Positions 25,840 to 35,587 are shown, counted from the stretch's first letter. The stretch is DNA of 64,000 nt from Reichenbachiella ulvae (GCF_025833875.1 NZ_JAOYOD010000001.1:186001-250000), one strand, 5' to 3'. Notes: generated from the letters alone by a model not told the origin. Program-made: numbers and translations.

Positions 25840-27177
25840 ATGGCTCAAGTAGAAATGGTGATGCCCAAAATGGGCGAAAGTATCATGGAAGGAACCATCC
25901 TTTCGTGGCTGAAAAAAGTAGGTGAGACTGTGGAGCAAGACGAGTCTGTTTTGGAGGTGGCAACTGACAAAGTGGATACTGAAGTTCCATCCACATATAC
26001 GGGTGTTTTGCAGGAGATTTTGGCTGCTGAAGGAGACGTAGTAGAAGTGGGTAAACCAATTGCTATTTTGGAAGTAGATGATAGCCAGGTACAAGCCCGT
26101 GAAGAGTCCGTAGATCAGGAAGTAGAAGAGGCGGCTGTGGAGGCAGAAGCGATGCTTGAGGAGACAATGCAAGAGCATTCTGTTTCGGCTCAGAAAGTGC
26201 AACCCAAGGAGCCTGAAAAATCTGAATTGGGTCGTTTCTATTCTCCTCTTGTCATGACAATAGCGAGAGAGGAGGGGATTAGCATCAAAGAACTCGATGC
26301 CCTCCAGGGTACAGGCAAAGAAGGCCGTGTTACGAAAAAGGATGTTTTGGCTTTACTCAAAACCAAGAACCCTAAGAGTTTCGACCGGGAGCCAGGTGTC
26401 AGAGAAAAGAGAAATGGTAAGCCTAAGTCTAAAATGGGAATCCAACCTTCACCGGCGATTTTTACTGGTGAGGATGAAATCATAGAAATGGATCGCATGC
26501 GCAAGATGATAGCTGAGCGCATGTTGGAATCTGTACAGACCGCACCACACGTAACTTCTTTTGTGGAAGCGGATGTTACTGAGGTGGTCAATTGGAGAAA
26601 CAAGTTCAAAAAGCCTTTCATGGAGGCAGAAGGGCAGCCATTGACTTTTACACCGATTTTTATAGAAGCAGTGGCCAATGCGATCAGAGACTATCCAATG
26701 ATCAATGTACAGGTCAAAGGAGATAAAATTATAAGAAAAGGAAATATCAATATAGGTATGGCGGTTGCCTTGCCAACCGGAAATTTGATTGTGCCAGTCA
26801 TTAAAAACGCCGATAGAAAGAGTATCAAAGAATTGTCTTTGGCAGTCAATGACCTGGCCAGAAGAGGTCGAGACAATAAATTGACTGCTGACGATCTGAG
26901 TGATGGTACTTATACCATTTCTAATGTGGGCTCATTTGGCAATGTGATGGGTACACCCATTTTGGTACAGCCTCAGGTGGGAATTCTTGCATTAGGTACC
27001 ATTGTGAAAAAGCCAAGCGTGATCGAAACAGCAGAAGGTGATTTTATCGGTATTAGACACAAAATGTTCTTGTCTCACTCCTATGATCACAGAGTAGTCG
27101 ATGGAGCTTTGGGAGGCATGTTTGTCAGAAGAGTGGCGGATTATCTGGAGCAGTTCGATACTAGCCGTACAGTATGA
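25840..27177 (+). CDS. 2-oxo acid dehydrogenase E2 (dihydrolipoamide acyltransferase)
   Basis: 445 residues. Single lipoyl domain 1-80 with lipoyl-Lys44 in VATDKVDTEVPS, an acidic linker, peripheral subunit-binding domain (YSPLVMTIAREEGI...GTGKEGRVTKKDVLALL, about 130-170) and an acyltransferase catalytic domain ending in the SHSYDHRVVDGALGGMF motif with catalytic His and Asp. One lipoyl domain and the sequence tone favour a branched-chain or general 2-oxoacid E2 rather than pyruvate E2. No E1 or E3 genes lie nearby, so the complex is assembled from distant loci. Confidence 0.92.
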   Translation: MAQVEMVMPKMGESIMEGTILSWLKKVGETVEQDESVLEVATDKVDTEVPSTYTGVLQEILAAEGDVVEVGKPIAILEVDDSQVQAREESVDQEVEEAAVEAEAMLEETMQEHSVSAQKVQPKEPEKSELGRFYSPLVMTIAREEGISIKELDALQGTGKEGRVTKKDVLALLKTKNPKSFDREPGVREKRNGKPKSKMGIQPSPAIFTGEDEIIEMDRMRKMIAERMLESVQTAPHVTSFVEADVTEVVNWRNKFKKPFMEAEGQPLTFTPIFIEAVANAIRDYPMINVQVKGDKIIRKGNINIGMAVALPTGNLIVPVIKNADRKSIKELSLAVNDLARRGRDNKLTADDLSDGTYTISNVGSFGNVMGTPILVQPQVGILALGTIVKKPSVIETAEGDFIGIRHKMFLSHSYDHRVVDGALGGMFVRRVADYLEQFDTSRTV

Positions 27178-27191
27178 TATTATTAAGATTG

Positions 27192-27224
27192 GACCATTGG
27201 TTTTGAACTAATGGTCTATTTTTT
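27192..27224 (+). terminator. Terminator of the cinA-E2 unit
   Basis: GACCATT / AATGGTC with further GTT/AAC pairing inside, then a T run (27219-27222). The T run overlaps the stop codon of the convergent SiaC-like gene. Confidence 0.8.
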
Positions 27225-27603
27225 AATATACTGTCTCTATAAAATTGAATTCCGTACCGAGCAGGTCGGCATAGTCCTCTCCGGCTTCCTGCATGTCCTC
27301 ATCATATTCTTCATAATACCAATTGATGGATAGCTTACGGCCGTATTCTTTGACTAAATTGATTTTTCGTAAAATATCGAAGATACACTTGGAAGAGCTG
27401 GTATTGAAGTATTCGAATTTGAAATTAGCGACCAGATTTTTATTTCCCTGCTTGGCAAATTTTTCCAGGCTGAGTAATAGCTTCCCATAAAACTCAATAG
27501 CATTTTCAGGGCTTGATTTTCCTCTTAGCTCCAAAAGTCCTCTCTCCGGATCAAAAAAAATCAAAGGCGTGATTCGCGTAGGTCTATATATGATTTTATT
27601 CAT
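27223..27603 (-). CDS. SiaC-like (DUF1987) regulatory phosphoprotein
   Basis: 126 residues from the ATG at 27603; the frame also has an ATG at 27675, but family members begin close to IIYRPTRITPLIFFDPERG. Diagnostic features: GKSSPENAIEFYGKLL, FEYFNTSSSKCIFDIL (phosphorylatable Ser/Thr loop) and WYYEEYDEDMQEAGEDYADLL. In Pseudomonas SiaC is phosphorylated by the SiaB kinase and reset by the SiaA phosphatase to control diguanylate cyclase and aggregation. No SiaA/SiaB gene is in this window, so partners must be elsewhere. Confidence 0.88.
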   Translation of the reverse strand: MNKIIYRPTRITPLIFFDPERGLLELRGKSSPENAIEFYGKLLLSLEKFAKQGNKNLVANFKFEYFNTSSSKCIFDILRKINLVKEYGRKLSINWYYEEYDEDMQEAGEDYADLLGTEFNFIETVY

Positions 27604-27830
27604 TGTAGGACTTTTCTCATTTTTTTGCGGACTATTCAGTCCTGACCTACTCATTTTTTCGGTTGCTGACTCCATTTAGGTGGATGGTGTTTCTCTGGAA
27701 TATTTTTCTCTCGCATCGCCAAAGACAGTTAGTTTTAGATTCTTACTGTGCTTGACTTGGCTGCTCTGCTAATATATCTTTTATCTTTTGAAATACTAAA
27801 TTAATTACCAGAAATACGTAGGTCAAAACT

Positions 27831-27838
27831 TATCTTTG
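27831..27838 (+). promoter_or_regulatory. -7-like element ending 4 nt before the miaA ATG
   Basis: TATCTTTG, exact TAnnTTTG match, ends 4 nt before the ATG at 27843; would give a leaderless or near-leaderless miaA transcript. Confidence 0.4.
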
Positions 27839-27842
27839 AGCC

Positions 27843-28763
27843 ATGAAAATTCCTCATTTAGTGGTGGTTGTAGGTCCGACGGCAGTAGGTAAAACGGCAA
27901 CTTGTATCCAATTGGCGAATCATTTTGATGCTGAAATTATTTCGGCAGATTCCAGGCAGTTTTATAAGGAAATGGAAATAGGAACCGCCAAACCTGATGC
28001 CAAGGAGCTGGCTCAGGCTAAGCATTATTTTATTGATTCACATTCCATCGTGGAGGAGTATGATGCAGGAAGTTTTTCTGAGGACGCCAGAAGCCTCCTG
28101 AATGATATATATCAGAAGACGGACATTGCTTTTTCTGTCGGAGGTTCTGGGCTTTATATCAAGGCGCTATGCGATGGACTCGACGATATGCCAGAAGTAG
28201 AAGAGGGGCTAAGATCACAACTCAGACAGGAATGGGAAGAAAATGGATTGGAACCTCTTTTGGAAGAATTAATGCTTCGTGATCCGGAGTATTATGAACA
28301 AGTAGATCGATACAATCATCAGCGGGTGATTAGAGCTCTGGAGGTTATTCGCAGTAGTGGAGCTTCATTTACCGCCTTTCGACAGGCCAATCAGAAGGAG
28401 GTCGTACGTCCATTTACAGTGACCAAAATTGGAATAGAGGAAAACAGAGAAACGCTGTATCAGAGAATCGATGATCGCATGGATCTTATGATTGAGCAAG
28501 GTTTGTTCGAGGAAGCTGAGAAGTTATACCCGCAGAAAGAACTTAATGCCCTTCAGACTGTAGGGTACAAAGAAATTTTTGGCTATTTGGATGGCGAATA
28601 TGACAAAGAAGAGGCAATTCGCTTATTGAAAAGAAATTCTCGTCGATACGCCAAACGGCAGATGACCTGGTTTAAGCGTGACGAAGAAGTAGTCTGGTTT
28701 AGAAGAGATCAGACTGAAGAAATGATTCAGTTGATAGAAAAAAATAGGGTTAATGAACATTAA
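27843..28763 (+). CDS. miaA: tRNA dimethylallyltransferase MiaA
   Basis: 306 residues, normal for MiaA. P-loop GPTAVGKTATC at 10-20, ISADSRQFYKEMEIGTAKP with the catalytic Asp, GGSGLYIKALCDG, NHQRVIRALEVI and the C-terminal LNALQTVGYKEIF and RRYAKRQMTWFKRD. Transfers the dimethylallyl group to A37 of UNN-reading tRNAs. The stop codon overlaps the convergent gene's stop through a shared TTAA. Confidence 0.95.
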   Translation: MKIPHLVVVVGPTAVGKTATCIQLANHFDAEIISADSRQFYKEMEIGTAKPDAKELAQAKHYFIDSHSIVEEYDAGSFSEDARSLLNDIYQKTDIAFSVGGSGLYIKALCDGLDDMPEVEEGLRSQLRQEWEENGLEPLLEELMLRDPEYYEQVDRYNHQRVIRALEVIRSSGASFTAFRQANQKEVVRPFTVTKIGIEENRETLYQRIDDRMDLMIEQGLFEEAEKLYPQKELNALQTVGYKEIFGYLDGEYDKEEAIRLLKRNSRRYAKRQMTWFKRDEEVVWFRRDQTEEMIQLIEKNRVNEH

Positions 28764-29104
28764 CCCCTGTATTCTTTCCGTGCTCTTCTTTCCAATTCCA
28801 TTTCTAGATGGTGAAAGAGTTTGAACTGCTCCTTGCTTAGAATTGATTTCATTTTTTTATCTCTGACCTTTGTGCTCTTGATATATGCCTTGAGCATGTC
28901 TGTTTTCGAAGTTTCATTATGAGGAATTTCTTCTAAAGTTGAATAGTACTCGTCAAGGATTGTATCAAACTCGGGTTTCTGCTCTTCAGTCAAATTCAGT
29001 TCAGCAAAGTATTCGTCTCTGTCAATCTCTGCAACTGATTGAGAAAAAGTAGGCAGAGTTGCACCTAAAAATAGGACGCAGATTAAGGTGGATCTAAAAG
29101 TCAT
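28760..29104 (-). CDS. Secreted helical hypothetical protein
   Basis: 114 residues. Signal peptide LICVLFLGATLPTFS ending FS-Q. The mature part is helical with repeated LTEEQKPEFDTILDEYY and KEQFKLFHHLEMELERRA segments, reminiscent of Spy/LTXXQ-like periplasmic proteins that read LTxEQ, but shorter and without a matching repeat pair. Function unknown. Overlaps miaA by 4 nt at their convergent stops. Confidence 0.65.
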   Translation of the reverse strand: MTFRSTLICVLFLGATLPTFSQSVAEIDRDEYFAELNLTEEQKPEFDTILDEYYSTLEEIPHNETSKTDMLKAYIKSTKVRDKKMKSILSKEQFKLFHHLEMELERRARKEYRG

Positions 29105-29171
29105 AACTGTTTTATCTTGTTTAGCTAAACTTAAGAAAAATATAACAGCTTATGAATGGTATCGATGTTAA

Positions 29172-29648
29172 CTATTTGATAACTCTTCGAAATGTCTTGA
29201 CATTGGACTTGTAGTAGTCATTGCTCAGGTTGGATTGGATTACTCCGCGAGAGGTGGATGCATGTATAAAATAGATGTTGTCTCCATCTACAGAGGTGAT
29301 GAGTCCGCTATGGTACCATTTCTTTCTTTTCTCTTTAAACTTGAAGAAAACGATGTCTCCTGGTCTTACCCGGTTCCAGCCAACCTTTTTTCCATATTTG
29401 GATTGTTCCTTGGAGGTTCTTGGGATTTGGTAGCCCGCTTTGGAAAAGGAGTTCTGCATCAATGCGCTACAATCGATCCCATTTCTGGAGTTGCCGCCAT
29501 ATTGATAGGGGGTGCCTTTATATCCTTCGGCCGTGCTTATTACTAATTTGATGTTGGCTTTTTTTCTCTTTCTTTTGCTTTGGGCCTTTGTGCTTTGTGC
29601 TGATAAGATCAACCCCAGCCCAAGTAACAACAGTGCCACTTGCTTCAT
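29172..29648 (-). CDS. NlpC/P60 family cysteine peptidase (C40)
   Basis: 158 residues from the ATG at 29648, which gives a signal peptide (KQVALLLLGLGLILSAQSTKA). Catalytic Cys in RNGIDCSALMQNSF, His in YHSGLITSV, plus IYFIHASTSRGV; the fold normally cleaves gamma-D-glutamyl-meso-diaminopimelate or similar bonds in peptidoglycan stem peptides. A basic stretch SKRKRKKAN follows the signal peptide. Probably a periplasmic cell-wall hydrolase. Confidence 0.92.
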   Translation of the reverse strand: MKQVALLLLGLGLILSAQSTKAQSKRKRKKANIKLVISTAEGYKGTPYQYGGNSRNGIDCSALMQNSFSKAGYQIPRTSKEQSKYGKKVGWNRVRPGDIVFFKFKEKRKKWYHSGLITSVDGDNIYFIHASTSRGVIQSNLSNDYYKSNVKTFRRVIK

Positions 29649-29753
29649 TCCTACTTTTTTTACTCTTGCCATTTTCAAGTTTCGTGCCATTGTCAATTTT
29701 CGTACTTTGCCTGCAATACTGAAAAATAAATTTAGACTTTATTGTCTTTATTC

Positions 29754-29761
29754 TAATTTTG
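29754..29761 (+). promoter_or_regulatory. -7 element of the clpS-recR unit
   Basis: TAATTTTG, exact TAnnTTTG match, 23 nt before the ClpS ATG. Leader would be about 16-18 nt. Confidence 0.45.
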
Positions 29762-29784
29762 TGAACGGATAAAAAAATAAAGAT

Positions 29785-30060
29785 ATGTCTTATCAATTCG
29801 AACAGGAAGAGTCACTTCTGGTTGGCATCAAGGAAGAAGAAGGTAGAGGACTAATTGTCTTCAACGATGAGGTAAACTCATTTGATCATGTGATTGATAC
29901 GCTTATCAAGGTATGTAAGCACGAACGTATTCAAGCAGAGCAGTGTACATATATTATTCATTTCAAAGGTAAATGTGAAGTAAAGAAAGGGACATATGAT
30001 GACCTGAAACCCATGAAAGATGGAATCATAGATGCGGGTATCAATGCCTCCATTGTCTAA
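29785..30060 (+). CDS. clpS: ATP-dependent Clp protease adaptor ClpS
   Basis: 91 residues. LIVFNDEVNSFDHVIDTLIKVCKH and AEQCTYIIHFKGKCEVKKG are the ClpS core; the NDxxNxF pocket (NDEVNSF) binds N-degron residues. Delivers N-end-rule substrates to ClpAP/ClpCP. The central segment is short (QAEQCTYIIHFKGKC instead of the usual QAxxxMLxVHxxG), but the length and ends fit the family. Ten bp upstream of recR, so co-transcribed. Confidence 0.9.
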   Translation: MSYQFEQEESLLVGIKEEEGRGLIVFNDEVNSFDHVIDTLIKVCKHERIQAEQCTYIIHFKGKCEVKKGTYDDLKPMKDGIIDAGINASIV

Positions 30061-30069
30061 CTTTACTGA

Positions 30070-30684
30070 ATGGAATTCCCAAGCGAACTGATAGAGGAGG
30101 CGGTACGAGAAATATCCAAACTCCCCGGAATAGGAAAAAAGACGGCTCTTCGACTCGCACTACACTTACTAAAAGAAAAACAAGCTACGACAGAGGATCT
30201 TACTGAGGCATTGTTAAAGCTTCGGAAGGAGACCCAATACTGCGATACCTGTCACATTATTTCTCATACGACTGACTGCACCTGTCGTACGATCAATACT
30301 GACCAGTCGGTCATCTGTGTCGTGGTGGACACTCCTGATATGCTGGCTATACGAAGTACGGGTCAGTATAAAGGAACTTTTCATGTGCTGGGTGGTGTGA
30401 TTTCCCCTATCGAGGGAGTGGGTCCGGAAGACCTGCATATCGATTCGCTAATCAAACGTGTTCAGGAGTCTGCCGGAGAGGTTCAAGAGGTGATTCTTGC
30501 GCTTAGTGCTACGATGGAAGGAGACACGACTTCATTCTATATTTCTCGAAAGCTAGAAGAAACGGGAGTGAAGATATCAACCATTGCCAGAGGTATCCCG
30601 ATCGGTGGAGAATTGGAATATGCAGATGAAGTAACTCTCGGGCGCAGTATCGTGACAAGAACAGCCTACCTCAGTGGTGAGTAA
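30070..30684 (+). CDS. recR: Recombination mediator RecR
   Basis: 204 residues. HhH motif LPGIGKKTALRLALHLL, zinc finger CDTCHIISHTTDCTC, Toprim domain ICVVVDTPDMLAIRSTGQYKGTFHVLGG and the Walker-like C-terminal YADEVTLGRSIVTRTAYL. Works with RecO/RecF to load RecA at gaps. The second zinc pair reads C-x-C rather than the usual C-x2-C, and the acidic residue in the ICVVE position is Val-Asp shifted, so the finger and the Toprim edge are slightly divergent. Confidence 0.92.
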   Translation: MEFPSELIEEAVREISKLPGIGKKTALRLALHLLKEKQATTEDLTEALLKLRKETQYCDTCHIISHTTDCTCRTINTDQSVICVVVDTPDMLAIRSTGQYKGTFHVLGGVISPIEGVGPEDLHIDSLIKRVQESAGEVQEVILALSATMEGDTTSFYISRKLEETGVKISTIARGIPIGGELEYADEVTLGRSIVTRTAYLSGE

Positions 30685-30825
30685 TTAACCAGCCTAATTC
30701 ATTGATTTTTTTATATGATGCGGAATTTCGTCCTTCTTGGTTCATATTATCCTTATTTGAACAAACTTTAACCGAAGTGTTAAAATTTTAAAACCCTTTC
30801 CCTTCGAGCTTGATTAAAGCTTGTC

Positions 30826-30833
30826 TAGTTTTG
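30826..30833 (+). promoter_or_regulatory. -7 element of the aminotransferase gene
   Basis: TAGTTTTG, exact TAnnTTTG match, ends 27 nt before the ATG at 30861; TTG lies upstream (30810-30812) although the spacer is shorter than usual. Confidence 0.45.
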
Positions 30834-30860
30834 CGCAAGCAAAATTTATTGTAACAAGAA

Positions 30861-32054
30861 ATGGAACAACTTTCAAACAGAATCAAAAACATGGCAGAAT
30901 CTGCCACTTTGGCTATGGCAGCCAAAGCAAGAGAATTCAAAGCCAAAGGAATCGACGTGATCAGTCTTAGCTTAGGAGAGCCGGATTTCAAAACCCCAAA
31001 GCACATCCAGGAAGGAGCTAAAGAGGCGATCGACTCTGAAAAATATTTTGCTTACCCACCTGTAAATGGATACGCTGATTTGAGAGAGGCTATTTCTGAG
31101 AAGTTTAAGAAAGAAAATGGTCTGAATTATTCTGCGGATCAGATTGTAGTTTCTAATGGGGCTAAGCAGTCTATTGCCAACGTCTTTTTGTCAATTCTAG
31201 ATGCAGGTGATGAGGTCATCGTATTGTCTCCATTCTGGGTTAGCTATACTGCCTTGATCGAATTGGCTGAAGGTACCCCTGTATTGGTGAAAGGAGGAAT
31301 CGAAAATGATTTCAAAGCTACTGCTGAGCAAATCAAAGCTGCTATCACTGACAAAACAAAAGCCTTGATTTTCTCTTCTCCATGTAACCCGACAGGTTCA
31401 GTATTTACTCAGGAAGAGTTAGAGGCAATCGCTGAGGTATTGAAACCTCATGATATTTTAGTTATCTCTGATGAGATCTACGAGCACATCAATTTTTCGG
31501 GAGCACATGCTAGTATTGGTGCTATCGAAGGCATGCAAGACAAAACGGTAACCGTCAATGGTGTAGCCAAAGGTTTTGCGATGACAGGCTGGAGAGTAGG
31601 GTACATCGGTGCACCTGCCTGGTTGGCAAAGGCATGTAACAAGATCCAGGGTCAGTTAACTTCTGCTAACTGTTCGATAGCGCAGAGAGCCACTTATACT
31701 GCTTTGACCACCGATTTAGGTCCTACTCAGGAGATGTCGAAAGAATATGGTCGCAGAAGAGAGTTGGTACATGGTCTATTGAGTGATATTCCTGGTTTCA
31801 AAGTGAATATGCCACAAGGCGCATTCTACTTCTTCCCTGATGTGAGTGCTTATTTTGGTAAATCAGATGGTAATATTACGATCAACAATGCTACGGATTT
31901 CTGTCTATACTTGCTGGAGACTGCACATGTTTCATTGGTGACAGGAGAAGCTTTTGGTGATCCTAACTGTTTGAGACTATCTTATGCTGCATCTGAGGAG
32001 AACCTGAGAACAGCAATTGGACGTGTGAAAGAGGCAGTTGCCAAATTGAAATAA
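30861..32054 (+). CDS. Pyridoxal-phosphate aminotransferase, class I (aspartate/prephenate type)
   Basis: 397 residues of fold-type I aminotransferase. LSLGEPDFKTPKHI (substrate Arg/Gly pair), Y in KYFAYPPVNGYADLRE, FSSPCNPTGSVFTQEEL, LVISDEIYEHINF, the PLP Lys in TVNGVAKGFAMTGWRVGYIG and a C-terminal substrate Arg in CLRLSYAASEENLR. The sequence matches the AspC/PatA 1b subgroup that transaminates aspartate or prephenate. Own promoter and terminator; monocistronic. Confidence 0.93.
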   Translation: MEQLSNRIKNMAESATLAMAAKAREFKAKGIDVISLSLGEPDFKTPKHIQEGAKEAIDSEKYFAYPPVNGYADLREAISEKFKKENGLNYSADQIVVSNGAKQSIANVFLSILDAGDEVIVLSPFWVSYTALIELAEGTPVLVKGGIENDFKATAEQIKAAITDKTKALIFSSPCNPTGSVFTQEELEAIAEVLKPHDILVISDEIYEHINFSGAHASIGAIEGMQDKTVTVNGVAKGFAMTGWRVGYIGAPAWLAKACNKIQGQLTSANCSIAQRATYTALTTDLGPTQEMSKEYGRRRELVHGLLSDIPGFKVNMPQGAFYFFPDVSAYFGKSDGNITINNATDFCLYLLETAHVSLVTGEAFGDPNCLRLSYAASEENLRTAIGRVKEAVAKLK

Positions 32055-32067
32055 TAATATCTTAAAG

Positions 32068-32101
32068 TAGCGAGTCTATTTCTTTAGGCTCGCTATTTCT
32101 T
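32068..32101 (+). terminator. Terminator of the aminotransferase gene
   Basis: TAGCGAG / CTCGCTA stem (32068-32074, 32089-32095) extended by CTA/TAG across one mismatch, then a T-rich tail, 14 nt after the stop. Confidence 0.75.
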
Positions 32102-32156
32102 TTATTATCCCCTGATTTCATTAGTTTTATCCTACACAACTAATGAAAGGTTTACT

Positions 32157-34544
32157 TTGAGAGCTCCTTATCTGATTTGTTTTTTACTGTTATGGATTCT
32201 GTCCTTTGGGAATCCTAATACCCTGCAGGCTGCAGAACAGCCCAAGGCGCAAAAAGGCGTGTTGGATTTGCGTGATTGGGAGTTTCAGAAATCACAGCCC
32301 CTGGAGCTTACAGGTGAGTGGGAGTTTTACTGGGAGCGACTCATCTATCCCAACGAATTTGATTCCTCTAAAATAGATCCAATCTACCGTCCTTTTCCAA
32401 AACTTTGGAAAAAAGAAATCATAGGGAATGATACAATAGGTCCTGACGGTTTTGCCACTCATCGATTGAGGGTGGTGTTGAATTCAGTCACTCCTGAGTT
32501 GGCAGTTTCTGTACCGCATTTTTATAGTGCCTACATGCTCTATATCAATGGAGAATTTATCTCTGCCAATGGTCAGGTAGGGAAGAGCGAAACGACTACC
32601 TATCCGCACTGGGAGCTGATTACCCGCGATCTGAAAGTCACCAATGACACATTGGATATCGTGCTTCAGATCGCCAATTTTGATCATTCCAGAGGTGGGG
32701 CAGTAGAACCTATTACTCTTGGAGAAAAGGTGATGATGCAAACCCAGAAAAGGCGACAGGAAGCCAATGATCTGATCATGGCGGCCAGCTTGTTCTTTGT
32801 CGGTTTGTTTTTTATGGTGCTGTTTTCTTATGGAAGGCACGAAATGCCAATCTTCTTCTACGCACTGTTTTGTTTGTTCTACAGTTATAGAGCCATCGGG
32901 TCGGGTAATTACACTTTTCATTCCCTGGTACCTACTTTGCCTTGGATTGTGACTTTAAAGCTGGAGTATATCACTATGTATCTCTCCGCTTTATCCTTTT
33001 CCTTTTATTCTTATCATTTGTACAGGAAGGAAACCTCAAAACTGTTTTTGTACTTTACCTCTTTATTTTGTGGGGTCAGCATCCTTGTGACACTGTTCTT
33101 ACCTGTTAAAGTATTTACACAGTTGGCGGCTCCATTTTCGGTGTATGTGATGTTCTCTTTTGTCTACTTGTTCGGCACCTATGTGATGGCTGTGGTGAGA
33201 AAGAGAGAAGGATCTAAGTTGTCTTTGGTCAGTTCTACTATACTGTTTATTGTTTTGGGATCCACTATACTCGAGTATTTTGGGTATTTCAAATCTTCCT
33301 TGTTGTTTTATTTCTTTGGGTATCAACAGTTCTTCTTTATACAATCGATCATTCTGTTTTATAAATACAATAGGAAAATCGAGGTGGCCAAAGAAAAGGC
33401 TGAAGCGGCCGCTAAATCACAGTCTGATTTCTTGTCTATGATTTCTCATGAGATTAGAACACCTCTGAATGCTGTAATTGGATTAACCAACTATCTCATC
33501 GGTGATGAGCCTAAGAAGGAACATGTGGATGATTTGAAGACGCTTAAGTTCTCAGCGGAGCATTTGCATGTCTTGATCAACGATGTGTTAGACTATAGCA
33601 AGCTGGATGCTGGTAAGATCGAATTTGAGTATCTGGATACTAATATTGTCGAGGTATGTCACAATATTGTAAAGGCTCAGGAGCCCAAAGCGAGAGAGAA
33701 AGGGATATATCTCAATTTTATTAGTGATGAAGGGATCCCTAAGTTCGTTGTGTGTGATGGCTTAAGAATGAGTCAGATTTTGACAAATTTGATCGGAAAT
33801 GCGATTAAATTCACAAATGAGGGGGGAGTTACACTAAGTCTTCAGGTAATTATGCAGACTAAAATGAGAATCTCTATTAAATTTACTGTAGAAGATTCAG
33901 GAATTGGAATTCCCAAAGACAAGCAAACTAAAATATTTGATAGTTTTTCTCAGGCCTCTACCTCTACTACACGTGAGTATGGTGGAACTGGATTGGGACT
34001 AAGTATCACAAAAAGGATTCTGGATCTTCAGAATACTAAAATTAATTTGTTCAGTATTGAAGGACAGGGGTCGAGGTTTTATTTTACCCAGACTTTTGAG
34101 ATCAGCGAAAACCAGGAAAGAGTGACAGAAACTATAAGCGAAGACAAGAACCAACTGGAAGGAAAGAAAATCCTTTTGGTGGAGGACAACCCCGTCAATG
34201 TGATGGTGGCCAAGAAATTTCTGTCTAGATGGGATATAGACGTGGATGTGGCCGAAAATGGAAGAGAGGCTCTAGAGAAAGGCAGCACGGAATATTATGA
34301 TCTATTGCTTATGGATCTACAGATGCCTGTGATGGATGGCTATACCGCTGCACGTGAGCTTAGAAAAGGGGGACTTAAAACTCCTATTCTTGCCTTGACA
34401 GCTTCTGTGATGCTGGATGTAGGGGATAAAGTCTACGAATGTGGAATGAATGACTTTATTACTAAGCCATTCGAACCTGAAGATCTTTACAACAAAATAA
34501 GAAACCACATCGAACAGAGCGAGGCTGAAATGTCTGGCACCTAA
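32157..34544 (+). CDS. 7TM-DISM hybrid histidine kinase with receiver
   Basis: 795 residues. Periplasmic N-terminal domain of the 7TMR-DISMED2 carbohydrate-binding-like type after a signal-like segment ([18 protein letters not shown]), then seven TM helices between about 200 and 400, HisKA H-box [21 protein letters not shown] at about 425-445, catalytic ATP-binding domain with GNAIKFT, DSGIGIP and [13 protein letters not shown], and a C-terminal receiver ([38 protein letters not shown]). No DNA-binding output, so it must pass the phosphate on. TTG start with AAAGG upstream is chosen; no ATG fits. Convergent with hemE, stops overlapping by 3-4 nt. Confidence 0.9.
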   Translation: MRAPYLICFLLLWILSFGNPNTLQAAEQPKAQKGVLDLRDWEFQKSQPLELTGEWEFYWERLIYPNEFDSSKIDPIYRPFPKLWKKEIIGNDTIGPDGFATHRLRVVLNSVTPELAVSVPHFYSAYMLYINGEFISANGQVGKSETTTYPHWELITRDLKVTNDTLDIVLQIANFDHSRGGAVEPITLGEKVMMQTQKRRQEANDLIMAASLFFVGLFFMVLFSYGRHEMPIFFYALFCLFYSYRAIGSGNYTFHSLVPTLPWIVTLKLEYITMYLSALSFSFYSYHLYRKETSKLFLYFTSLFCGVSILVTLFLPVKVFTQLAAPFSVYVMFSFVYLFGTYVMAVVRKREGSKLSLVSSTILFIVLGSTILEYFGYFKSSLLFYFFGYQQFFFIQSIILFYKYNRKIEVAKEKAEAAAKSQSDFLSMISHEIRTPLNAVIGLTNYLIGDEPKKEHVDDLKTLKFSAEHLHVLINDVLDYSKLDAGKIEFEYLDTNIVEVCHNIVKAQEPKAREKGIYLNFISDEGIPKFVVCDGLRMSQILTNLIGNAIKFTNEGGVTLSLQVIMQTKMRISIKFTVEDSGIGIPKDKQTKIFDSFSQASTSTTREYGGTGLGLSITKRILDLQNTKINLFSIEGQGSRFYFTQTFEISENQERVTETISEDKNQLEGKKILLVEDNPVNVMVAKKFLSRWDIDVDVAENGREALEKGSTEYYDLLLMDLQMPVMDGYTAARELRKGGLKTPILALTASVMLDVGDKVYECGMNDFITKPFEPEDLYNKIRNHIEQSEAEMSGT

Positions 34545-35569
34545 GCTCTCCAGTTCTTCACAGTCTCTATAAATACTTTAACTTTTCCGGGATCAATGTC
34601 CGGATATACGCCATGTCCCAAGTTGGCAATGTGTCTATGTCCTCCGAATGTTTCCAGCATTTTGATGGTATGAGCTTCGATATCTTTGTCATCACTGTAG
34701 AGTACACACGGATCCATGTTGCCTTGTAGTGTTTTGGTATCTCCTATTAGCTGGCGAGATTCAGCGATGCTCATGTTCCAATCCAGTCCGATCGTTTCGC
34801 AGTTCAGCGCTCCCATTTGCTGTCGCGCGAAGAAGGCCCCCTTTGCAAAAACAGTAACCGGCACTTCGTCTATGGCGTCACAGATGTCACTGATGTATTT
34901 TAAACCGAAGGTTTCGTATTGTTCCGGAGACAGAATGCCAGCCCACGAATCAAAGATCTGAACAATATTGGCTCCTGCTTTGATTTGAGCTTTCAGGTAA
35001 GATATGGTGCTCTTGGTAATCATGTCCAATAATTGATGAGACAATTCTGGCTCAGAGTAAAGCATCTTTTTTGCCTTGGAGAAAGTCTTACTTCCAGAAC
35101 CCTCCACCATATAGGAAAATATCGTCCATGGTGCGCCAGCAAAACCAATGAGAGGTACTCTACTATCCAATTCTTTTTTGGTGATTTTGATGGCCTCTAG
35201 TACATAATCCAAATCCTCTTCTGGTTCAGCTATTCTGATTTTCGATAGGTCTGAAGCACTTTGAATGGTGTTTTCGAACCAGGGACCTTTCTTTTCGATC
35301 ATTTGATAGGGTAGACCCATGGCTTCCGGGATCACCAGAATGTCTGAGAAAATGATAGCAGCATCTACACCTAAAATATCTACAGGCTGAATCGTGACTT
35401 CTGCAGCTAATTCTGGCGTTTTTGCCAATTCGATAAATCCACTGACACTATTACGAACTTTTCTGTATTCTGGTAAAATTCGTCCTGCTTGTCTCATCAG
35501 CCATACAGGGACTCTTTCTACTTTCTCTCCTTTAGCAGCGCGAATCAGTAAGTCGTTTTTTAGCGTCAT
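34541..35569 (-). CDS. hemE: Uroporphyrinogen decarboxylase HemE
   Basis: 342 residues from the ATG at 35569 (the frame reaches a TTG seven codons up). Diagnostic [19 protein letters not shown] at the start, [30 protein letters not shown] and the C-terminal [18 protein letters not shown]. Decarboxylates the four acetates of uroporphyrinogen III to coproporphyrinogen III in haem synthesis. Monocistronic as far as the flanks show. Confidence 0.95.
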   Translation of the reverse strand: MTLKNDLLIRAAKGEKVERVPVWLMRQAGRILPEYRKVRNSVSGFIELAKTPELAAEVTIQPVDILGVDAAIIFSDILVIPEAMGLPYQMIEKKGPWFENTIQSASDLSKIRIAEPEEDLDYVLEAIKITKKELDSRVPLIGFAGAPWTIFSYMVEGSGSKTFSKAKKMLYSEPELSHQLLDMITKSTISYLKAQIKAGANIVQIFDSWAGILSPEQYETFGLKYISDICDAIDEVPVTVFAKGAFFARQQMGALNCETIGLDWNMSIAESRQLIGDTKTLQGNMDPCVLYSDDKDIEAHTIKMLETFGGHRHIANLGHGVYPDIDPGKVKVFIETVKNWRA

Positions 35570-35587
35570 AGTTCTCGATTTTTGCCG

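Noticed and set aside
26238..26678. 146-residue minus frame inside the E2 gene
   Set aside because: Antisense shadow of the acyltransferase; no matching upstream signals.
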